The notes under the pieces are model-generated. The model had not been told where the DNA came from. It did not search any database and worked only from the letters and a program-made list of their open reading frames with translations. A stretch of DNA of 7,016 nucleotides. Origin: Draconibacterium orientale. GTDB lineage: Bacteria > Bacteroidota > Bacteroidia > Bacteroidales > UBA1556. Location of the stretch: assembly GCA_022736595.1 (NCBI GenBank), contig DZDC01000004.1, positions 25,908 to 32,923 of the forward strand, given 5' to 3'. Numbering within the stretch: the first letter of the stretch is position 1; each line of letters starts with the position of its first letter. Both the position numbers and the translations under genes were made by a program. Shown here piece by piece: positions 1-5,422 of this stretch.

Positions 1-52
1 CTTTTTATTGCAACTTTTTATTGCAACTTTTTATTGCAACTTTTTATTGCAA
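1..52. repeat. 13-bp tandem repeat array, four perfect copies
   Basis: The unit CTTTTTATTGCAA occurs four times without mismatch at 1-13, 14-26, 27-39 and 40-52. The window opens exactly at a unit boundary, so the array may continue upstream. Each unit ends in the palindrome TTGCAA, giving copies at 8-13, 21-26, 34-39 and 47-52. Another TTGCAA lies at 87-92, just before the pth start codon, and the stretch from 53 to 70 (T-rich, ending in TTTGCA) may be decayed repeat. There are no unique spacers, so this is not a CRISPR. A slippage-prone minisatellite in the pth leader or promoter region is the simplest reading. Confidence 0.9.
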
Positions 53-93
53 CTTTCTTTTTTCTTTGCATTATTAATTCAATTGATTGCAAA

Positions 94-657
94 ATGAAGT
101 ATTTGATTGTAGGCCTTGGCAATGTGGGCAGCGAATATACCAATACCCGCCACAACATTGGATTTGAGGTATTGAATGCCTTAGCAAAAGAACTCAAATC
201 CGACTTTGAAATCGGGAGGCATGCCTACGTAAGCAATGCCAAGTTTAAAGGTCGTAATTTAATTTTGGTAAAACCGACCACCTTTATGAATTTGAGTGGT
301 AAAGCTCTGAAATACTGGATGACTCAAGAAGCCATTCCCATTGAAAATGTATTGGTGATTCTCGACGATTTAGCCCTTCCTTTGGGAAAGCTTCGCATTA
401 AACTCAAAGGCGGTGATGGCAACCACAATGGGCTTACCAGCATCATAGAAAATTTGGGAAATAGCGATTTTTATCGCATGCGCATTGGCATAGGAAATGA
501 TTTTAAACGTGGTTTTCAGAGCGATTATGTTTTGGGGAAATGGAAAGCAGATGAACAATCGCAACTGGAAGAACGCATGCCCCTATTCCTGGAGGCTATC
601 AAAACTTTTTGCACTCAAAATATTCAAGCTGCAATGACTCAGTGTAACAACAAATAA
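94..657 (+). CDS. pth: Peptidyl-tRNA hydrolase (Pth)
   Basis: Pth cleaves the ester bond of peptidyl-tRNAs that drop off ribosomes, releasing reusable tRNA. It is a cytoplasmic monomer and normally essential in bacteria. The 187-residue product starts with MKYLIVGLGN and shows the family landmarks: Asn10, catalytic His20 (TRHN), the TTFMNLSGK block with Met65/Asn66, Asp91 in the LDDLALP segment, and Asn112 in HNGL, followed by RIGIG. Length is close to the bacterial norm. The frame is open back to an ATG at 34, but the 20 extra residues would be encoded partly by the tandem repeat and are not part of the family, so ATG 94 is chosen. No clear Shine-Dalgarno sequence is present, as is usual in Bacteroidota. 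The glycine normally before the His-Asn-Gly motif is Asn110 here. The gene is followed after 9 bp by a transporter gene in the same frame. Confidence 0.95.
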   Translation: MKYLIVGLGNVGSEYTNTRHNIGFEVLNALAKELKSDFEIGRHAYVSNAKFKGRNLILVKPTTFMNLSGKALKYWMTQEAIPIENVLVILDDLALPLGKLRIKLKGGDGNHNGLTSIIENLGNSDFYRMRIGIGNDFKRGFQSDYVLGKWKADEQSQLEERMPLFLEAIKTFCTQNIQAAMTQCNNK

Positions 658-666
658 AACCTCAAC

Positions 667-1569
667 TTGAGTAACAGACTAAAAGCCCATTTAGCCATTT
701 TAGTGGCCACCGTCATTTTTGCTGTAAACTATTGGGTTTCCAAAGAACTTATTGGCGTTTTTAGCCCATTGGAATTGGTACTCATTCGCACCTGGGGGGC
801 TTCGCTATGTTTTGGCATTGCCCTTCTGTTTATGCGCACAAAAGAACGTGTTAATCTTCGTGATTTAGGGTATTTGGCCTTGGTTGGTTTTTTTGGTGTT
901 ACCCTAAATCAGTATCTATTTTTTGGAGGATTGCAATATACTACAGCGGTGGAAGCCAGCACCATTCATGTATCCAATCCTGTGATTACTATAATACTAA
1001 GTACAATTTTTCTCCACAGCAGACTAAGTCGGGTACAAACGCTGGGCGTATTCGTTGGTATGGTAGGAGCTTTGATTTTGGTGTTGTATCAAAAGGGGCT
1101 AAGCTTCGAAAGCCAGAGTTTAAAAGGTAATTTGATGATCTTTGGAAATACAACTGCTTATGCTGTGTTTCTCATTATGGTTAAGCCTGCCTTGAAAAAA
1201 TACAAACCCCTCACCACTAGCTTTTGGGCTTATTTAATTTCGGCCTTGAGTCTATTGCCCTTTGGTATCCAACCCATGATTCATCTGGATTGGGCCGCAA
1301 TTGGCCATCAACATGCGCTTGGAATTTTTTATATCGTGGTGGCCGTAACCTTTTTGGCTTATCTTTTAAGCATTTATAGTCTCAAAGAATTAAGTGCTCC
1401 TGTGGTAAGTTTCTATATTTATCTACAGCCCGCCTTGGCTTTTCTTATTGCTGTACTTTTAGGTGAACAATTGCTCGATCCCCTTAAAATTGTGGCCACT
1501 TTTATTATCTTTATTGGGGTATATTTGGTGAACAAAAAACCTAAATCTTCAACCTCAACTGGAACGTAA
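667..1569 (+). CDS. EamA/DMT-superfamily transporter (RhaT/YdcZ-like permease)
   Basis: This 300-residue, very hydrophobic inner-membrane protein has about ten predicted helices. It forms two EamA repeats, roughly residues 7-140 and 153-290. Each has the usual layout, and the second carries the typical block YLQPALAFLIAVLLGEQ near residues 251-268. Family members export or exchange metabolites such as amino acids or nucleotides. The substrate cannot be read from sequence. The start is TTG 667: after the pth stop the only codons before it in this frame are AAC, CTC and AAC, and the next in-frame Met (about residue 56) would remove the first two helices. The 9-bp gap suggests co-transcription and perhaps translational coupling with pth, but no functional link is evident. 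The 3' end overlaps the convergent HhH-barrel gene by 29 bp. Confidence 0.88.
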   Translation: MSNRLKAHLAILVATVIFAVNYWVSKELIGVFSPLELVLIRTWGASLCFGIALLFMRTKERVNLRDLGYLALVGFFGVTLNQYLFFGGLQYTTAVEASTIHVSNPVITIILSTIFLHSRLSRVQTLGVFVGMVGALILVLYQKGLSFESQSLKGNLMIFGNTTAYAVFLIMVKPALKKYKPLTTSFWAYLISALSLLPFGIQPMIHLDWAAIGHQHALGIFYIVVAVTFLAYLLSIYSLKELSAPVVSFYIYLQPALAFLIAVLLGEQLLDPLKIVATFIIFIGVYLVNKKPKSSTSTGT

Positions 1570-3607
1570 ATTCGCTTTTTCGATTTCCTTCAATCTCATC
1601 CAATCCACTTCCAACGGTCTTTTTTTGTGTAAAAACCGATTGCGAATATCGAAACCAAAGTTGCAAGTTTTGGCTGATATCGTAGTTTAGCAGCAAATAA
1701 AACCGTTGACCTTTGTCGTAATAGGCGGGAATAGAAAATTTATACAGCACATCCTTTTCATAAGCATAAATTCTGGTGTCGTAGTCATCGGAATGGACTA
1801 TGGCATATCGAGCACTGAAACTGAGGGGCAGCTTTGGAAACTGATAATCCAAGTCGGTATAAAGTAAGTAACCCTGTGTCCAGATGCCAGCAGCATCCTT
1901 AAATGCACTGAAACTCACTCGGCTTTGAATTTTCCAACCTCCGCCCAACTTGGCCGAAAGATGTAAACGTCCGCTGTGCTTATGCTGCAAGTTCACCGGT
2001 TGAAGCGCTTCGGTGGTATTGCTTTGATTGATGTATTTTTCCTCAAATTGGTATCTTGCATAATATGAAAGTTTAGAACTTGGATTACGAGTGTACTGAA
2101 GCGAAAATTCATGACCTTGACTTGGCCTATTCACACGATAACGAAGCCAAGGAAACTTAAATAAATCGTAATAAAAACTTAAATTACTAAAAGGCCCTGT
2201 ATTAAGATTGATGCCCACTAAAATTCCTTGTTCGTTTTGTAAGGAGCTACTTTCACCAAAGGCAGCGGCATGTTGGTTTTGATAATCTTTAGAATAATTT
2301 CGATAGAGTATATTTACATTAAGTCGTTGGCTAAGATTGAAAAACGATCCCAGAAGAACAGCTTTCCCGCCATTTTTGCTCAAGGCAGCCTCACCGTATG
2401 TGCTAAAAAAGCGGTTGGCATAAGAGAAGTCAAAGCCCGCATTGAAATTTGATTTTCCTGAAAAATCGTATTTTTCGTAGGAAGAGCTCCCGCCTTGAAT
2501 GGCATGACTCAACATACTTTGATAAGCAGTAATACCTGCTTTAAAGCCCTTATAAATATAATTGAGGTTGGCCCCAAAAATCTGTTCATTTATAGCTTTC
2601 TCATTGGCAATTTCGGTGGGAGTACGATGGTAACCAGTTTCTTGAAGACTTTGAATATACAGCTCTTCTGAGTCCAGTGAATCAGCAGCTTCGGTGCTGG
2701 CATCCATAGCTCGTAAACTATAGAAAGGCGTAAGTTGTAACTTGGTATTGAGCGCCAAAGTCACCGCTGCGCCTCGCATAAAAAGGCTTTCATTGGCCGA
2801 GCTGTTGGGCCGCAGTCCACGAGCTGAACGTTGGGTATTGATGGTAGCGGACGACTTGCTGAATCCAATACCAGACCAGAGCGTAAGTCCTTGTCCAAAC
2901 TCTAAATGATAGTCGCCCACGGCAACTTTTCGCAAAACTTTGTCGGTTCGTATAAAAAGATGCAATGAATAAAAGTCGAAACCGTTTGGGTTGCTTCCTG
3001 CAAAGAATTCTTCGCCCGCATCCTTCTCTCCCACCAATCCAAAACTGATTCGATCTTGAAAAGTATATTTATATCTAAAATACAACTTGCTCGGCGATCC
3101 CAAATAATGATTGTCGGGATAGAGGCTGGTATCAAATCCTGCTTGAGGTTGAACAATTCTACCATAACGAATAATGAAGTCGTTTTTGCCATAACGCAGG
3201 GCCTGCTTAAGGGTAATCTTTCGGGCTGTAACTTCATCCTCAAAGCTAATAAAAGGTTGAATTTGCAGCAATAATTCGATATAAAAACCATCGATTTCTT
3301 TCAGCTCATAAATGGTTTTAAAGTTGCCAAATTTATCGCGAGCATACAAAAGTGCAGCAATCTGACTTTCGTTCAAAAACAACAGCTTGCGTAGTTGCTC
3401 TGCATCAGCATTGTTGATTAAAAGAGGATTTTGATGCAAATAGCTAAAATGCTCATAAAGCTCAGTATAATCATAATCTTGATCACTGAGTTCGGTCAAT
3501 TCTTCGATGCGTTGCTCAATTACACTTTGTGCCGCCCCTTCGGTTTGAGCCCAAACGTGGATAGCAGGGACAAGAATAATAAGCACGATAGCGAGGATTC
3601 GTTGCAT
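1541..3607 (-). CDS. Exported helix-hairpin-helix protein with C-terminal outer-membrane beta-barrel
   Basis: This 688-residue protein begins with a signal peptide (MQRILAIVLIILVPAIHVWA, likely cut after Ala20). An acidic helical segment follows (about 28-58), then a ComEA-like helix-hairpin-helix region at about 61-121, visible as LLINNADAEQLRKL, then a YARDKFGNFKTIYELKEIDG stretch and a QIQPFI end. From about residue 130 the sequence shows alternating polar/hydrophobic strands rich in Tyr, Phe and Ser, as in an outer-membrane barrel, and ends in the strand-like FTFQLRLKI. I recognise the architecture as a family common in Bacteroidota that has no assigned function to my knowledge. HhH modules usually bind DNA without sequence specificity, but here the module would lie in the periplasm, so a role in DNA handling or protein contact is only inference. 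The start lies 5 bp after the stop of the upstream PorV/PorQ-like gene, so the two are almost certainly one operon. Confidence 0.85.
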   Translation of the reverse strand: MQRILAIVLIILVPAIHVWAQTEGAAQSVIEQRIEELTELSDQDYDYTELYEHFSYLHQNPLLINNADAEQLRKLLFLNESQIAALLYARDKFGNFKTIYELKEIDGFYIELLLQIQPFISFEDEVTARKITLKQALRYGKNDFIIRYGRIVQPQAGFDTSLYPDNHYLGSPSKLYFRYKYTFQDRISFGLVGEKDAGEEFFAGSNPNGFDFYSLHLFIRTDKVLRKVAVGDYHLEFGQGLTLWSGIGFSKSSATINTQRSARGLRPNSSANESLFMRGAAVTLALNTKLQLTPFYSLRAMDASTEAADSLDSEELYIQSLQETGYHRTPTEIANEKAINEQIFGANLNYIYKGFKAGITAYQSMLSHAIQGGSSSYEKYDFSGKSNFNAGFDFSYANRFFSTYGEAALSKNGGKAVLLGSFFNLSQRLNVNILYRNYSKDYQNQHAAAFGESSSLQNEQGILVGINLNTGPFSNLSFYYDLFKFPWLRYRVNRPSQGHEFSLQYTRNPSSKLSYYARYQFEEKYINQSNTTEALQPVNLQHKHSGRLHLSAKLGGGWKIQSRVSFSAFKDAAGIWTQGYLLYTDLDYQFPKLPLSFSARYAIVHSDDYDTRIYAYEKDVLYKFSIPAYYDKGQRFYLLLNYDISQNLQLWFRYSQSVFTQKKTVGSGLDEIEGNRKSEFTFQLRLKI

Positions 3608-3612
3608 AAGCC

Positions 3613-4461
3613 TTATTTATTGAATACGTAATGCATCGAAACTTGGGGAGAATAACCTAAAACCTGATGATAGGAGGAACTAAAATCTAAATGAAAGGAC
3701 TGAAGTTTAAGTCCAAAACCAAAACTAAATATTTCGGGATGCGTTCCCATTCCTATGCGGGCATAGAGAATCTCAAGAATGCGGTACTCAACCCCGCCAC
3801 CTACAAATAATTTATTGTCGATATTGCTCTGGGCTTCAGCCACAAAGTTAAGATTCTCAGCAATTTCCCATTGCAATCCCAGCTTATACAGGCTTTCTAA
3901 TCGTTCATCATCATAAGTATTGTATTGAGCTCTAATGGGATTGAAAACATGAACTCCTAAATTAATTTTAGAACTAACTTTTGCCATCACCCCAACTTCA
4001 AAGGTAAAAAGCGATTTTGATCCATAATCGTTACCAATGGCCGTATTCCAATAATCTAACTGTACGCCCACACCAAGAAAATCGTTGAGTCTAAGTGCAT
4101 AGCCCAATCCGGCCTTTTTCTCATTATAAAGTTGAAATCCAGAATAGGCAAAGTTAACGCCAAATACACCCTTTTTAATGGGTAAAGTAAATGCAATTGC
4201 TTGTGAATTCAAGGCATTGCTCAAGAATCTATTTTCGTAGAAAAGTCCCAACTGAGTATTTTCGGCAAATGCCATTGCCCCTTGGTTATTGGTGCAACTC
4301 CAAGCATCGACAGCAGCCACCGAACTGTTGCCCAGAGCGCTGGCTCTACCCCCTAAATTAGATGCAAAGTTTTGTGCTTGGATAAAATAGGTTGCCATCA
4401 TCATACTACCGAGAAGTATGATGGCTCGTAGGTTATAAATTCGGAAAGGGAAATTACTCAT
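3613..4461 (-). CDS. Exported outer-membrane barrel protein, PorV/PorQ-like
   Basis: This 282-residue protein has a signal peptide: a basic start (FRIYNLR), a hydrophobic core at about 13-27, and probable cleavage near Ala29 (IQA|QN). The mature part opens with GGRASALGNSSVAAVDAWSC, which resembles the GARA-MG-ASVA...D.WS...NNPAG start of Bacteroidota PorV/PorQ-type barrels. The usual NNPAGLA is NNQGAMA here (residues 58-64). The rest is alternating beta-strand sequence with glycine-aromatic turns (for example FSFGFGLKL) and ends SMHYVFNK, consistent with a small barrel of about a dozen or so strands. PorV and PorQ act in type IX secretion, but no other secretion gene is visible and the match is to style rather than to a diagnostic motif, so a general outer-membrane protein is equally possible. 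It is first in an operon with the HhH-barrel gene. ATG 4459-4461 keeps the basic n-region. Met20, Met21 and Met22 are less likely starts because they would truncate the signal. Confidence 0.72.
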   Translation of the reverse strand: MSNFPFRIYNLRAIILLGSMMMATYFIQAQNFASNLGGRASALGNSSVAAVDAWSCTNNQGAMAFAENTQLGLFYENRFLSNALNSQAIAFTLPIKKGVFGVNFAYSGFQLYNEKKAGLGYALRLNDFLGVGVQLDYWNTAIGNDYGSKSLFTFEVGVMAKVSSKINLGVHVFNPIRAQYNTYDDERLESLYKLGLQWEIAENLNFVAEAQSNIDNKLFVGGGVEYRILEILYARIGMGTHPEIFSFGFGLKLQSFHLDFSSSYHQVLGYSPQVSMHYVFNK

Positions 4462-4480
4462 CTGCGCCAGTTATATTGGG

Positions 4481-4509
4481 CTAAAGTAGAGAAAAATAGT
4501 CTTCACAAT
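4481..4509 (-). promoter_or_regulatory. Possible Bacteroidota-type promoter for the PorV-like/HhH operon
   Basis: Read on the minus strand, TACTTTAG (4481-4488) has one mismatch to the Bacteroidota -7 element TAnnTTTG. ATTG (4506-4509) lies 17 bases upstream of it, counted from its TTG, in the place of the -33 TTTG element. Transcription would start around 4474, giving a leader of only about 13 bases before the ATG at 4461. This is pattern matching to two short degenerate motifs in AT-rich DNA and could be chance. Confidence 0.3.
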
Positions 4510-4595
4510 GAAATCTTCCCAATTTTTTAAACTAGGAGATGCATTGTTAACATTGTAATCATGAACCTTGGAATATGAAGATAACCATTTGGTTG

Positions 4596-4627
4596 TTTTT
4601 CACCGTAGAGACGCAGAAAACGCAGAG
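4596..4627. repeat. CGCAGAG-type short interspersed repeat
   Basis: After a run of five T, the sequence reads CACCGTAGAGACGCAG followed by a further AAAACGCAGAG. It contains three near-repeats of CGYAGARA at 4604, 4612 and 4621, an 8-9 bp period. From memory, very similar strings (CACCGCAGAGACGCAGAG...) recur between genes in many unrelated bacterial genomes. I cannot confirm this by search here. It is more GC-rich than the surrounding intergenic DNA and lies 19 bp past the sufT stop, between the suf operon and the PorV-like gene. The CAGAG end (4623-4627) could pair with CTCTG at 4636-4640 as a weak 5-bp stem. Confidence 0.55.
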
Positions 4628-4645
4628 GATTATATCTCTGAAAGA

Positions 4646-4972
4646 TTAAAGATACCCTAGTTCAAGTTGTGCCTCTTCACTCATCATACTTTTGTCCCAA
4701 GGCGGGTCAAAGGTAAGAACCACATCCGCTTTTACAATTCCTTCAATGGCTTCAATGCGCTCCCCTACTTCACGAGGAATACTATCGGCCACCGGGCAAT
4801 TGGGACTGGTAAGGGTCATGATGATATGAGCTACCGCTTCGGGGTCCACTTCTATTTCGTAAATCATTCCCAATTCGTATATGTCCACGGGTATTTCGGG
4901 GTCATATACGGTTTTAATTGCTTTCATTACAAGGTTTTCGAGCACTAATATCTGGTCGTTACTTAAACTCAT
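4646..4972 (-). CDS. sufT: SufT-like DUF59/MIP18-family iron-sulfur assembly factor
   Basis: This 108-residue cytoplasmic protein is a single DUF59 (MIP18) domain. Visible signatures are YDPEIPVDIYELG (23-35), TLTSPNCPVAD (53-63) with the conserved Cys59, and TFDPPWDKSMMSEEAQLELG (87-106). The last stretch is typical of the SUF-associated branch found in Bacteroidota and Firmicutes (SufT/YitW group). Family members help mature Fe-S proteins, probably at the carrier or transfer stage. The exact biochemical step is not settled. Its place as the last gene after sufD, sufS and sufE supports the SUF role over the related PaaD proteins of phenylacetate catabolism. The start follows the sufE stop by 12 bp, in the leader ATATTTAGAATT. 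No strong terminator follows, only a weak stem-loop at 4623-4640. Confidence 0.9.
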   Translation of the reverse strand: MSLSNDQILVLENLVMKAIKTVYDPEIPVDIYELGMIYEIEVDPEAVAHIIMTLTSPNCPVADSIPREVGERIEAIEGIVKADVVLTFDPPWDKSMMSEEAQLELGYL

Positions 4973-4984
4973 AATTCTAAATAT
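4973..4984 (-). promoter_or_regulatory. Translation start leader of sufT, matching the sufE leader
   Basis: On the minus strand the gap between the sufE stop and the sufT ATG reads ATATTTAGAATT. It matches the sufE leader (ATTTTTAGAAAT) at 10 of 12 positions with identical length. It contains no GGAGG-type Shine-Dalgarno sequence. A shared initiation signal or an old local duplication would both explain it. Confidence 0.3.
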
Positions 4985-5410
4985 TTAAAGGTTTTCTTTG
5001 GTCTTAAAAACCAAGGCATACAACTTTATCTGTTTAATCATACTGGTGAGGCCATTGGATCTCGTGGGTGAAAGATGTTCTTTAAGTCCAATTTGATCGA
5101 GAAAACTAAAATCTTCGTCAATAATTTCTTGTGGATTTCTTCCGTTGACAACTCGAAGCAATAATTGCACAATGCCCTTGGTGATAATGGCATCGCTATC
5201 GGCCTTAAATTGAATGCTTCCTTGCTGATAACTTGCAGTAAGCCATACTTGCGATTGGCAACCACTGATAAGATACTGCTTGGTTTTAAATTCTTCTGAC
5301 AAGCCCGCTCCTTCTTTTCCCATATCGATAATAAAATTGTACCGATCCATCCAGTCGTCAAAGAGCTCAAATTCACTTATAAGTTCACTTTTTACTTGTT
5401 CGAGTGTCAT
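4985..5410 (-). CDS. sufE: SufE, sulfur acceptor for cysteine desulfurase
   Basis: SufE takes the persulfide sulfur from SufS and hands it to the SufBCD scaffold, also stimulating SufS turnover. The 141-residue product matches the family in length. It carries the acceptor Cys51 in SGCQSQVW (49-56), at the same residue number I recall for E. coli SufE. It also has the conserved LSPTRSNGL segment (113-121), which corresponds to the L-(S/T)-P-(S/T)-R-S-x-G-L family motif, and an N-terminal helix with FDDWMDRYNFIIDMG (17-31). It is located in the cytoplasm. The ATG at 5408-5410 lies 12 bp after the sufS stop. The order sufS-sufE-sufT and the short gaps show a single transcription unit. Nothing appears truncated or missing. 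Confidence 0.95.
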   Translation of the reverse strand: MTLEQVKSELISEFELFDDWMDRYNFIIDMGKEGAGLSEEFKTKQYLISGCQSQVWLTASYQQGSIQFKADSDAIITKGIVQLLLRVVNGRNPQEIIDEDFSFLDQIGLKEHLSPTRSNGLTSMIKQIKLYALVFKTKENL

Positions 5411-5422
5411 ATTTCTAAAAAT
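5411..5422 (-). promoter_or_regulatory. Translation start leader of sufE, matching the sufT leader
   Basis: The minus-strand gap between sufS and sufE reads ATTTTTAGAAAT and shares the core TTTAGAA-(A/T)-T-ATG with the sufT leader at 4973-4984. Both gaps are exactly 12 bp. A conserved non-Shine-Dalgarno initiation context is possible, but AT-rich spacers this short can also converge by chance. Confidence 0.3.

Noticed and set aside
1..52. CRISPR-like repeats
   Set aside because: The units are 13 bp, head-to-tail and without spacers, so this is a tandem repeat.
34..93. Upstream ATG that would add 20 hydrophobic residues (looks like a signal peptide) to Pth
   Set aside because: Pth is cytoplasmic and the family begins at MKYLIVGLGN. 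The extra residues are encoded by tandem repeat and T-rich leader DNA, so the signal-like character is an artefact of composition.
2902..3291. Alternative 129-codon minus-strand frame inside the HhH-barrel gene
   Set aside because: It lies wholly within a well-supported gene, lacks recognisable domains and reads as a frame shadow.
4545..4552. Palindrome TGTTAACA in the intergenic gap as an operator
   Set aside because: It is eight bases in AT-rich DNA, single copy, and about 85 bp upstream of the gene start. That is not enough to separate it from chance.
4583..4600. Stem-loop AACCA-TT-TGGTT followed by GTTTTT, resembling an intrinsic terminator on the + strand
   Set aside because: The stem is five AT-leaning pairs with a two-base loop, and no + strand gene ends nearby. 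On the minus strand no T-run follows.
4623..4640. CAGAG/CTCTG stem as the suf operon terminator
   Set aside because: A 5-bp stem with an 8-base loop and only a short interrupted T-run after it is too weak to call. It is mentioned only as possible structure.
5038..5376. 112-codon frame overlapping sufE
   Set aside because: SufE in the other frame carries all family motifs, and this frame has no recognisable content.
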